NCBI GenBank assembly: GCA_964019135.1
Contig: OZ025263.1
Span: forward strand, 29,325,639-29,389,638
DNA from: Arenicola marina
Lineage: Eukaryota; Annelida; Polychaeta; Arenicolidae
Direction: 5' to 3'
DNA length: 64,000 nt
This document shows, in pieces, positions 1 through 10,199 of the stretch. The number at the start of each line of letters is the position of its first letter. Position 1 is the stretch's first letter. Made by a program: the position numbers and the translations under genes. Below the pieces are notes generated by a model. That model was not told where the DNA came from and ran no database searches. It saw only the letters and a list, made by a program, of their open reading frames with translations.

Positions 1-50
1 CAGCATTGGTGTGTCTGACGTCACCATCGGTGTTTCTGACGTCACATTGG
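1..50. repeat. End of TGACGTCA-bearing 21-bp minisatellite
   Basis: Two units of the same repeat seen in full at 14009-14646, each with the octamer TGACGTCA. The sequence that follows (from about 60) matches the sequence after that larger array, so this is the right edge of a second array lying mostly outside the window. Confidence 0.8.
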
Positions 51-59
51 CCGTGTCGC

Positions 60-488
60 CCTGTGACCAGGGGGTCTGGTTATGCCAGGTCGAGGTGTGA
101 GCGCTAATGGCGTGAACTTCCAAGGTTCGCCTTTTGTAATGCTTGCCCCTCACCTGTTGGCCAGTAATTCAAGGTGACGGACGCAGGTCATCTGTGGCTT
201 TCACCGGCTTATATTTTCGCGACCTTAATGGAACGCCGCTGCAAAGTGTCCAATTTTCACTCTAATGTTTCCTCCGCGCTCCCTGGCTCTATGCCCCGCC
301 CTCGCTCCTCATTGTCTCTTGCTCTTAGTCGTCTTGTCCTAGAGTCCTTTTCTTTATCCCTCTCCCCTGGTCACACCGCGCCTGCCTTGCTTCATCACAT
401 TTGTGCCTCATACTTGAATTGGAGAGACCCGTTTTTTTACCCATATGCACTCTCCTATGGCATCCTTTCTGCGATCTCTCCCATTGGG

Positions 489-544
<56 letters not shown>

Positions 545-983
545 CTCTCACCCTCTTTTTATCTCTTCCTCTGCCACTCCATCTCTCTCTCTCTTTGCTA
601 TTTGCCTGTCTCACCGAAGCTGACCTGACACATTGAACGTTGTTAAGGGCCGTTAACACGGGCTCTGAAATATGACCTTTTCCCATTAGTAGGCGTCGTT
701 ATCGTGAAATATAAGAGGGGAGAAATCGACTGACCACGATTGTGTTGCCATGGCGGCAGGCGAGTGAATTAGCTAACGTCGTTATCGGCGCTTGTCACGA
801 ACAAAAATTAAAAATTAGCAGGGTATCCACCGGTTGCACCTTGTCACCATTCAAACATTCTAGGAATGAGGCTCTGTGAGTGTGTTCCAAGCCGTACGGT
901 CTGCACATTGAGGTCTTTGAAAGCCATATGGGAGGCGATTTTGCCGGATACATATTCCGGACTTTTCGTTGCTGCTGTTGACT
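60..983. repeat. Segmental duplication flank, copy 1 (matches 14660-15113)
   Basis: Shared landmarks include 'ccttttgtaatgcttgcccc', 'ggccagtaattcaaggtgac' and 'ggatacatattccggacttt', in the same order as at 14729-15090. Copy 1 carries an extra CT-rich stretch and about 250 bases more before the last shared block. No gene is visible; the open frames at 174-686 come from the CT-rich tract. Confidence 0.8.
491..548. repeat. (CT)n microsatellite
   Basis: Nearly pure CT dinucleotide run with one interruption, inside a wider pyrimidine-rich stretch at 330-600. It accounts for the Ser/Leu-rich and Arg/Glu-rich open frames on the two strands. Confidence 0.95.
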
Positions 984-997
984 GCTGCTGCGGGAGA
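984..997. repeat. Target-site duplication, LINE 3' side
   Basis: Sequence gctgctgcgggaga. It recurs with one mismatch as gctgttgcgggaga at 7779-7792, at the other end of the LINE. The duplicated unit at 15100-15113 has gctattgcaggaga at the corresponding point without a LINE. Confidence 0.75.
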
Positions 998-1390
998 TTT
1001 GATTTGATTGGGGCTTAACGGCACTTTCAGCCTGGAAGGCTATATCGTGCCATATTGGTCAATATTAGTCAATATTAAAACCTTGAAAATCAATACACGT
1101 GATATGAATAAAACCATGAATACAGTCTTTGTGGAATCGATTAATAGATTATTAAAACCCTGAAGATATCAAGTAAAACGATTGAGTAGATTGTCATGAA
1201 ACCATAAAAGTGAAGAATGGCGAAACGGTAAAGTCCAAAAAAATTTCAGAATATAAAACCATGAGTTGGTTTTTAAAACCAAGCTTTTGAGATTAATAAT
1301 TACAGCAAAATGCACTGTTTGGCAGTAAACGTAGAATATATCATATGCATTTGACTAGATTTATTGTAGTTAAATAATCTAAAATCGTTT
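998..1390 (-). other. LINE 3' UTR and tail
   Basis: Contains 'ggcacgatatagcc' and 'gtgccgttaagcccc' on the minus strand just before the tail, a 3' end typical of I/jockey-type elements. 1312-1390 is a 79-bp partial repeat of the sequence starting at 1391 and includes a degraded copy of the last ORF2 codons. The rest is A/T-rich and non-coding. Confidence 0.7.
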
Positions 1391-2319
1391 GCATTGTTTG
1401 GCCGTAAACGTTGACTAGATATCATATGCATTTGACTCGATTTATTGCAGATAAATAATCTAAAATCTTTTGCTGTGGTGTATTATTAAATAGTTCTTTC
1501 ATAGTTTCTACTCTGTAATATTGATCCCTTGTTTGTTGAAAGTCAACACACCTCAACAGACTGTGCTCCACAGTCAGGGGTTCCTGACAGGGAACACACT
1601 CGGGAGGTGGTTCTCCTTTGAGGAGATAGCAATGGGTAAGGTACGTATGTCCAATTCGGAGTCTTTGAATGACAACGTCCCTCCGCCTACCGCGGATTCT
1701 TGGCCGTTTGGTACCCACAGTAGGCTGAAGCCGTTGCAATTTGTTGGAGGATTGCTCGTCCCAGGACGACTGCCAATTTTTTGTAATTTCGTTTTGGATG
1801 TACGGCTTCAAGTCCGAGTATGGAAACTGGACTGGAAAGACGTCGTCATTTAGAGCTTCTTTGGCGGCAGCGTCTGCTAGACTGTTGCCCTCTATGCATA
1901 TATGACTAGGGATCCAGCAGAACACTACCGCCTTTCCTTTGTATATTAAATCATGACATTTTATGAGTATATCTTGTATTAAGGGATTTTCATATTTCCG
2001 ATATTTTATGGCTTGTATACAGAATAATGAATCTGAATAGATGATAAATTTATCATGTAGTGATTTTTCTATATATTCAAGTGCCATCAGTAGAGCTATT
2101 GCTTCTGCGGTGTATATAGAACATTGATCTGGGAGGCGGTTGCTGCACTGGTGTTCACCAGCCACAGCTGCAGCGGCACCCTGTGGGAGTCTTTTGAGCC
2201 ATCGGTATATATAGAGAAATGGTTGGGGTGTTGATTGTGAATAGTATGTTTAAGTTCTATAAATTGTGATGGGTCTGTGTCAGATTTGTTGTAAGTTGTT
2301 AGTTCTAACAGAACTTTTT
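1391..2319 (-). repeat. 929-bp tandem duplication of the LINE 3' end, distal unit
   Basis: Matches 2320-3248 at a constant offset of 929 with only about five visible substitutions (for example g/a near 1469 and c/t near 1814). It carries a second copy of the RNase H core and C-terminal domain (open frame 1422-2165) and the last part of the connector (2096-2323). The same single-base loss in the RNase H frame is present in both units, so the duplication came after that mutation. Confidence 0.95.
1422..2319 (-). pseudogene. Duplicated RNase H/C-terminal fragment of LINE ORF2
   Basis: Second copy of the ORF2 3' end. It keeps the RNase H core residues: TDGS in one frame, then, after a one-base frameshift, the Glu of TAEA, the Asp of YSDS and the last Asp in LADAAAKEA. 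A cysteine/histidine cluster of the form CX2CX8HX4C follows, usual at the C-terminus of I-group ORF2. There is no start or reverse transcriptase of its own, so it is a non-functional remnant. Confidence 0.85.
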
Positions 2320-2350
2320 GCACTGTTTGGCCGTAAACGTTGACTAGATA

Positions 2351-5300
2351 TCATATGCATTTGACTCGATTTATTGCAGATAAATAATCTAAAATCTTTT
2401 GCTGTGGTATATTATTAAATAGTTCTTTCATAGTTTCTACTCTGTAATATTGATCCCTTGTTTGTTGAAAGTCAACACACCTCAACAGACTGTGCTCCAC
2501 AGTCAGGGGTTCCTGACAGGGAACACACTCGGGAGGTGGTTCTCCTTTGAGGAGATAGCAATGGGTAAGGTACGTATGTCCAATTCGGAGTCTTTGAATG
2601 ACAACGTCCCTCCGCCTACCGCGGATTCTTGGCCGTTTGGTACCCACAGTAGGCTGAAGCCGTTGCAATTTGTTGGAGGATTGCTCGTCCCAGGACGACT
2701 GCCAATTTTTTGTAATTTCGTTTTGGATGTACGGCTTCAAGTCTGAGTATGGAAACTGGACTGGAAAGACGTCGTCATTTAGAGCTTCTTTGGCGGCAGC
2801 GTCTGCTAGACTGTTGCCCTCTATGCCTATATGACTAGGGATCCAGCAGAACACTACCGCCTTTCCTTTGCATATTAAATCATGACATTTTATGAGTATA
2901 TCTTGTATTAAGGGATTTTCATATTTCCGATATTTTATGGCTTGTATACAGAATAATGAATCTGAATAGATGATAAATTTATCATGTAGTGATTTTTCTA
3001 TATATTCAAGTGCCATCAGTAGAGCTATTGCTTCTGCGGTGTATATAGAACATTGATCTGGGAGGCGGTTGCTGCACTGGTGTTCACCAGCCACAGCTGC
3101 AGCGGCACCCTGTGGGAGTCTTTTGAGCCATCGGTATATATAGAGAAATGGTTGGGGTGTTGATTGTGAATAGTATGTTTAAGTTCTATAAATTGTGATG
3201 GGTCTGTGTCAGATTTGTTGTAAGTTGTTAGTTCTAACAGAACTTTTGGATATTCCATTTCCCATGGTGAGATTTCTGGAAGGTGCCAGCTTCGTATATC
3301 GTTCAAATTGATATTGTACATTGTCAAAAGGTTATTGACTCGAATTCCAAAGGTGGGTATTGTCTTTGGTTTGTTTTCAAATAGTGTTGTAAACTTTGGA
3401 TGGAATACGTCTTCAAAAGTAGGATTATTGGGATTCGTCTTGAGTTTAAGTGCGTATTGTAGTGCTAATTTATCTCTACGGTAGTATAGAGATGGCTCAG
3501 CAGGCTCCACGTACAGGCTTTCCGCAGGAGATGTGCGGAAAGCTCCCAGACATAAACGAAGTGCTTGGTTGTGCACAGGGTCCAGCATCTGCAAATATGA
3601 TTTGCGTGCTGATCTGTAAATCATCGACCCATAATCCAGCCGTGACCGTATCAGGGCTCTGTAGATATTTAATAATGTCTCTCTTGCTGTTCCCCATTCT
3701 GTATTAGATAGCACTTTAATTATATTAGGTGCTTTGGTACATTTCTGTTTTAATTGTTTAATATGGGGTATAAAAGTCAGTTTTTTATCGAATAAAAGGC
3801 CGAGAAATTTTGTTTCTGGCACAACTGGTATTTGACCCCATTCATTTTAAGTTCAGGTTCCGGATGGAGTTTCCGGAGTTGACAGAAGTGCATACACACT
3901 GTTTTAGTTTTTGAAAATTTAAATCCATTCTCATCGCACCATTGTTGTAACTTATTGATGTTCATTTGTAATTGCCTTTCTATTGTGTGCATATGTTTGG
4001 ACCTGAAACAGGCCAAAAAGTCATCAACAAATAGAAAAGGATCTATGTTATTAGTGAGACATTTTATGATGCTGTTGATTTTAATACTAAAAAGGATTAC
4101 AGATAAGATACTGCCTTGGGGAACCCCCATCTCCTGATCGTATACTTCGGAGAGGGTAGTTCCGACCCTTGTCTGAAATAGACGTCTGTTTAGGAATTCT
4201 CGAAAAAAATTTGGCATATGACCTCTGAGTCCCATATCATGGAGGTCTTTTAAAATACCATATTTCCATGTGATGTCATATGCCTTTTCAAGGTCAAAGA
4301 ATACTGCCACCACGTGTTCTTTTTTGATGAATGCCTCGCGTATATAGGTCTCCAATCGTATTAAATTATCGGTGGTATTTCTGTTTTGTCGAAAGCCACT
4401 CTGGAATTTAGTGATGATATTATTTGTTTCCAGAAATTATGTAAGGCGGTTATTTATCATCTTTTCTAGTGTTTTACATATACAACTTGTAAGAGCTATT
4501 GGTCGGTAGGAAGAAGGATTGGTGTGATCTTTCCCAGGCTTAGGGATAGGAATGACTATCGCCTTTTTCCACGATGGGGGTATTTGCCCGGTTTGCCAAA
4601 TGAAGTTGAATATGTCGAGAAAAAGTTCCAAGGATGTATCGGGTAGTTGTTTCAGGAATTGGTATGGGATATTGTCTGGCCCTGGTGAAGTGTTGTTAGT
4701 TTTCCTCAGGGCAGACTGGAGTTCCTCCATGGAGAAAAGGCTATTGTAATATTCATCATTTTTGGATTTGAAATTGAGTTTTTTTCTCTTACTAACCGCC
4801 TTGTATCTTTGGAATTTAGCCGTGTAATTATTTGACGAAGAATCTGTTGCAAATGCTTTCGACAAGGTATTGGCTATTTGCACTGGTTCGGTGAGGGTTG
4901 TGTTTTCATGGCTCAGGTGGTTTATGCTGTTGTTTGCTTTTTTCCCACTGATCTTCTGTATGGCTCGCCACGTTTTCTTAGTTGTTGTTTTATTTCCAAG
5001 TTTGGAGACATAGTTTCTCCAGGATTCCCTTTTTGTTGTTCGTATTGTGCGGCGGGTCTGTGCTCGCACTTGTTTATATTTGAGGATATTTCCTGGAGTA
5101 GGATGTATTTGGAGTTCTCGTTGAGCCTGTTTTCGTTGTTGTACGGCCTCACGGCATTCATCGTTAAACCATGGCTTCTTTTGTATTTTGAGATTGGTCG
5201 AGGTTTTGGGAATGGTGTCTTCAGCTATTTTATGAAGTGTTTCGCTGAAGAGTGCTATTGGGTCTGGTATACCTTGGAAGTTGGCTGTTGTGAGTTTTTC

Positions 5301-6029
5301 AAAGCACATTTTTTTTAAAGTAGTCCAGTCAGCCTTATTCAGCTTCCAGTGAGCAATATTTTCATCTGGAGCGGGAAATTGGCTAGTAAGAAGGATAGGG
5401 AAGTGGTCACTGCCGTGAAGATCATCTTCCACTTTCCAGTTGAAATCAAAGCATAGACTGGGATGGGCTATAGTTAGGTCTATAGCCGTTTTGGCACCAT
5501 TCCCGGGGTGTATATAAGTTATTGAGCCATCGTTGAGCAGAACGGTATTGTTTTTTAAAAAAAAGTCCTCTAGCAGGCGGCCCTTGGGTTGTATGTCTTT
5601 ACAACCCCATAGCGTATGATGGGCATTGAAATCGCCAAAAAGTATATACGGCGCTGGAAGTTGTTTTACTACATTTTCTAGTTCTAGTCGTGTTGGACGT
5701 AAATTAGGTGGAATATAAATAGAGCCCAGGGTTATGGTTTTGTGTAATGTTATTCGTATGGCCGTAGCTTGTAGGTTGGTCTGTAAGGGTATTTGGCTGT
5801 GTGGAGTTTTCTCCTTTATAAGGATATTAACTCCGCCTGTGATTTTATCTCCCGTATGAAGTCCTAGATTATCATATGATGTATATCCACTAATTGTTAT
5901 ATCGCCTTGGTTTTTGATGAATGTTTCTTGAAGACAAAACGCTATGGGGTTGTGGTCCTGCTTTAGCAAGAGGATTTCATCACGATTGGCTCTCATACCT
6001 CGACAATTCCATTGTATAATGGAAGCCAT
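2351..6029 (-). pseudogene. LINE ORF2: endonuclease-reverse transcriptase-RNase H, inactivated
   Basis: The start is ATG at 6029-6027, one codon after the ORF1 stop and in the same frame. Residues 1-220 are an AP-type (EEP) endonuclease with catalytic residues in place: N8 in WNCRG, E35 in LQET, D133/N135 in GDFNAHH, D208/H209 in SDHF. The reverse transcriptase begins near residue 470 (PIPKPGKD, SYRPIALT) and includes DLEKAYD, GVPQGSILS and the catalytic FVDD. RNase H follows (TDGS, TAEA, YSDS, LADAAAKEA), then a CX2CX8HX4C cluster. Lesions: an in-frame TAA at 4439-4437 inside the reverse transcriptase; a one-base deletion near 3830, just before the PETKFLGLLFD block; and a one-base deletion near 3105 inside RNase H. 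The enzyme would nick target DNA and prime reverse transcription on the element RNA. Here the frame is broken in three places. Confidence 0.93.
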
Positions 6030-6032
6030 GGT

Positions 6033-7218
6033 TTATGATATGGGTGGCGTATCTGCCTTGTGCTTTCTTTTGTCCCTTCCCCTTTTTTGTGTGTCTGTCT
6101 CTATTTCCTCATCGTCCTCCTCCTCTAGTTGCGAGTATTTGTTATGTACTTTGATGGGATCCGTTGATCCCTTGGGTGGTCGGTTTAGTTTTGCTGGTTT
6201 CGATTTGTTCAGTTTGTGGGTGGTGGGTTTTGTAGGGGGTTTTGTAGAAGGTTTCTTTGCAGGTGTCTTTGTTTGAATTTCTATTATGGGCTCTGTCTGG
6301 CTGGATGTTTCTGTCTCCTCTGGGGTTTCTGTTGTAATTGTGAATTCTGCATCTGGTGGCCAGGAATAAACAGTGTTTATTCCTATGGAAACCATGTTTG
6401 GTTTTGGTGTTGTTTCATTGGATTTGGTTTGGGCCGAGCCCGTCACTTCAGCGAATGTTTTGTTTCCAGTTACATTTGTAGTTTTACTTTCTATTATTTT
6501 TCTCGCTTCGGGATAAGATATGGAGTTTTTAGTTTTTATTGTCTGTACCCCTTTTTCTTTTTGCCACATTGGACATTGTTTTCAGTATGCGTTGTGACTG
6601 CCTTTGCAGTTTACGCAGTGACTCGGTTTGCTGCAGGAGGTGTCTTCGTGGCCCTCGTCGCCACAGCGAGCACAGGTGACTTGTCTCCTGCAGTTGTTCT
6701 TTCCGTGGCCGAAGCGTTGGCATTGGAAACAGCGTAGTGGGTTTGGTATATAGATATCGACTGGTACTCGTAGGTATCCAGCTTTTATTGTTGTAGGAGG
6801 GATGTGGGATGCAAATGTGAGAATTATTGTATTTGTTGGAATTCTTTCTCCATTTTTCGTGATTGATATCCGTTTGGCCTCCGTGACATTCTGTGAGGCC
6901 AACTCGGTAACTATCTCTGTGTCAGAACACATTTGTAGGTCTCTGCACCGGATGACACCTCGGCTATTGTTGAGGGTACGGTGAGGAGTTATTGTAACTG
7001 GGATATGGAGGAGGGTCGTGGCTCGGAGGAGGTTGTCAGCATGACTCTTCCGTCAGAGGTAAATCTGGATTTGTGGCGTGTGCCATAAAAAATCTTGAAA
7101 AATTGTCGTTTTGTTGATTTGGTTCAGGTGTAGGAGAGCTTGTTCGAAGTTTCTTATTGGATCGTTCTTCTCGTGCTTTTGTTTCTGCAGGTGTGGGGTT
7201 TTTTTCTTGGGCACTCAT
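6033..7218 (-). pseudogene. LINE ORF1: gag-like nucleic-acid-binding protein, inactivated
   Basis: The probable start is the ATG at 7218-7216 (MSAQEKN). The N-terminal part is hydrophilic and rich in Pro, Glu and Lys. The C-terminal half has two CX2CX4HX4C zinc knuckles (CFQCQRFGHGKNNC and CARCGDEGHEDTSC) and a third, atypical one beginning CVNC, followed by a low-complexity Thr/Pro/Lys tail. Proteins of this type coat the element RNA. Two lesions are visible. The frame changes near 7030, where the N-terminal segment (ending PDLPLT) runs into the mid-domain (starting KSHADNLL) and the block usually between them seems to be missing. A TGA at 6584-6582 also splits the third knuckle. The stop TAA is at 6035-6033. 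Confidence 0.88.
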
Positions 7219-7778
7219 GTTGGGTTTAAATATTTCACCGTCCGTGGTCCCCACCCACCTCGGAGCCCTCTCGGGACACTGATTCGGTGCGGTACTCCAG
7301 CACCCAGTGCCAAGGATACACAGACGGTATACTCGCATAACAAATACTTATTGTTCTGTTGGAAAAAAAGAGGTATTTGCCACTTGATTAGCCCAAGCCA
7401 CCGTCCTAACAGGATCTTGTTCAGAGCAACTGAAATATGAGGTGTCTCAAAAGACTCATTGCATACGGTTGTATGAATTATAATAGGGTGAAAATGTTTT
7501 TGATATGATGTTGTTGAACAAGAATCCTTGGACTTGTCGTGACGAGCCGATTGATAATACCGGGCCAAATCTGACCTCCCGTCTAGGAGAAATAAGGGTC
7601 AAACTGGTATCTTGCAGAAACAGAGTTTCCACTCAACCAGCAGAGTCCCGTCTTCCTCCGACACGGGTTGCGAACCACGGCATACGGTTCGCCTCCATTT
7701 AGTCGCCTCTTACGACATGCAGATGTTAAACATGGAGGTGCATCGGGCCTATTCTACTTTCCCCCGAACCCGCAGGGG
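7219..7778 (-). promoter_or_regulatory. LINE 5' UTR
   Basis: On the minus strand the element opens with CCCCTGCGGGTTCGGGGG, and within 100 bases has CATGTCGTAAGAGGCGACTAA. Motifs of this kind recur at the 5' ends of invertebrate LINEs. Non-LTR elements normally carry an internal promoter here; no specific core promoter motif can be named. No protein-coding content. Confidence 0.55.
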
Positions 7779-7792
7779 GCTGTTGCGGGAGA
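7779..7792. repeat. Target-site duplication, LINE 5' side
   Basis: gctgttgcgggaga, one mismatch from 984-997. Confidence 0.75.
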
Positions 7793-8640
7793 AGATTGAA
7801 AGGGACCATCTGGGCTGGTTCCATTGCACCTAATTGAACCGGACATGACCGGTGTGAACTTTTCATTGACATTCGGTGTTGTCGGACTAGTAGATTTGGA
7901 AGACCTTGAGCTACCGGTCCTGGCCAAAAGAAATGCGCTCAATTTATACTCTGAAATACTAAAACAGGATTCGATTACTTTTTCTTGTTTCTTTTGAAAA
8001 CACGCATCGTAGGGCTTAGTATATAAATAAATATAATTCAATATTAGTTGCGTCTTTCACAAAAATTAAACAAATGAATGACAATAACGCACGTGAGGTT
8101 TGGATGTCACTTGGTCGTAGTTAAAGATGCTATATATATTCGTTGGTCAGGTTTTCGCTGTACATGCCGCAGTCAACACTGCCCTCTCCCCGGCCCATTC
8201 GCAAGCCACATGCATTACGGGGATGGCCCTATGCCTCATCTCGTGTTCGTGGCGCCATGCCCATGGCCACAGTTCCAATTACACGTTAGCCGGCACCGTC
8301 ACATGTGTTTCCATGGTTTAAAATGCCAGCACGTTTTCAAATGACATTTTGGGAAGGTCCTTACATGCGTGCACCGGGTCCAGCGATGGCGGTCTGGATA
8401 ATTTTTGTTGTAAATTTGGTTCAGCCATTTCACAAATTTAATTATTTGTTCACGCGCTGTATTCTTTTACATGAATACTGAAGGCGTCTGTAATATTGAC
8501 CAGAAATCTGCAGAGGTCGTTTTCGCAATTAGTCATTTCAGATGTTCGTTTCATCATATATAACATATAAATATCTATTAATAATAATGAATGTGAAAAA
8601 CGTGGTAAGAGACACTGTATTCGGTTTTGACAGTATGACG
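7793..8640. other. Non-coding, no gene seen
   Basis: A/T-rich sequence between the LINE and the duplicated block. 8127-8230 resembles 18430-18525 ('tattcg.tg.tca.gtttt', 'gtacatgccg', 'gccctctcc'), so parts of the duplicated unit are rearranged here. Only short chance frames. Confidence 0.6.
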
Positions 8641-9689
8641 GTACAAATATGTAAACATACACGGCTTAACTAGGCATGCAAATTGCTACGTGAATTACGT
8701 CTTCTATTTTAAATAGAATATTTTCTTTTCATCTGTCATGTTATATTACTCGCGCATGTACATTGACATTGACTGGTAACAAATAAATGGTTTGACAAAA
8801 CGAAACAAAACCATTAGTCAGTTTGCTCACAAGTGAGCTGTGAAGCACTTTGGAGTTGTACTTGCATTAGATTACACTCCACATTCCACGTGCTTCAAAC
8901 GAAATTGGAAAAAGACGAGCATAAAAGAACGTCGTGATATGTATTCCGTATGACTTAGAAAGGTAAATATGGCATACGTTACAAGAAATATGAATAGCTA
9001 ACCCTCATACATGAATCAGTACACTGAGGCTGTTGCGCTAGCTGCTTTCGGCCATAAAATAAGCAATGCCTCCAAAAAGATACATCAGCAGCCAACGTGC
9101 ACAATACCTCCCACTCTCTCGCCTCTGTCCCAAACCTGGGCCGCCTCCGCCCCGCCCCGCCCCATCTCACTTTCCCACCAGGCCAAGGTCATACTCCGCC
9201 CCTCACCTCAACATCATTCTTGGCCCCGATCCCACCTCGTTCCAAACATCAGCAATGGCCCCCCGACCCATAACATAGGGTGATCGACTGCAGTGGACGC
9301 TGTAGCTTTATTAGCGCTACATTTCGCTTCCAGCGCCATCGCCCGTGATTTTCCGACACTTGCTGTACCCAGTCCCATGCCACCATCGAAATTATCCATC
9401 CAGAAGCGGCGGTCCGCCCACCCCGACCTCCACCACCCTCACCGTCCATCCTCAAGTCGCAGTCTGCCCACCCCAGTCTCCACCACCATCACCGTCCATC
9501 CCCAAGTCGGCCGGAGATGAGGAGAGCGGGTGGGGGGGGGTGGGTGGGCTGCGCTCTTGGAGGTGTATGTTGACTGGGGCGGTTGGGGTGCTGCGACTTG
9601 GGGATGGACAGTGAGGATGGTGGGGGTCGGGGTAGGCGCGCAGCATCTTGGGGGTGGACGGTGATGGTGGTGTTGCGACACCTGCTGTG

Positions 9690-9905
9690 AGGTGAAAAGA
9701 CACGGGTTGTGGGGTATAAATGGCGGAGTGTGGGTTACAAACGACGGGTTGTGGGATGAAAAGGCACAGGATTGTGGGCTATAAAGAGGACGTGTTGTAG
9801 GAAGAAAAGGCACGGGTTGTGGGGTACATATGACGGTTTGTGGGGTATAATAGAGGAGTGTGGGGGTTACGGAAAATACAAGACAGATTGTCGGGTTTAA
9901 ACCCC
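9690..9905. repeat. Degenerate ~23-bp tandem repeat
   Basis: Repeats of the form 'gggttgtggggtataaa' with variable spacers. The same array, longer, is at 17645-18170 in the other copy of the duplicated unit. Confidence 0.75.
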
Positions 9906-10199
9906 CACGCCTCCGGCCCTATCATCACTCACCGCCATTCACCACCCCCTTGACTACCCCCTCCCCCAACCCCACGCAATACCCCCCCCCGCCTCCCCAC
10001 TCCCCCCGCCACCTTCCCGCACCCCGGACCGCTGCACCCGTCCCGTCCTCTTCCATAGCACCACACACCCGCTCGTTCCTGGGTGTCGCGACGAATGACC
10101 GGAAGTCTGCCCCACCTCGCGGGCGATTTAATCATATCGTAAAATGATGATTGGCCGCCAAAAGGTTCTCTTGGCAGCGCGATCGAGGCCGCACAGCAG

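Larger units (their letters stand above)
998..7778 (-). mobile_element. LINE (non-LTR retrotransposon), I-group-like, 5'-complete but inactive
   Basis: Read on the minus strand, it has a 5' UTR of about 560 bases, ORF1 (gag-like, CCHC knuckles), and ORF2 with AP-type endonuclease, reverse transcriptase and RNase H, then a 3' UTR ending in an (ATCAA)-like tail (ccccaatcaaatcaaatc). A 14-bp target-site duplication brackets it. RNase H after the reverse transcriptase plus a CCHC ORF1 places it in the I/Nimb/Loa group rather than CR1, L2 or RTE; the exact clade is inference. Both ORFs are broken: a deletion and a stop in ORF1; one stop and two single-base frameshifts in ORF2. The last 929 bases of coding and 3' sequence are tandemly duplicated. 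It could have supplied its own enzymes in the past but cannot now. Confidence 0.92.

Noticed and set aside
174-686. Ser/Leu-rich and Arg/Glu-rich frames near the window start
   Set aside because: Products of the CT microsatellite.
4552-6276. Plus-strand open frames of 65-146 residues opposite the LINE
   Set aside because: Antisense shadows of ORF1 and ORF2; Cys/Phe-rich composition with no domain.
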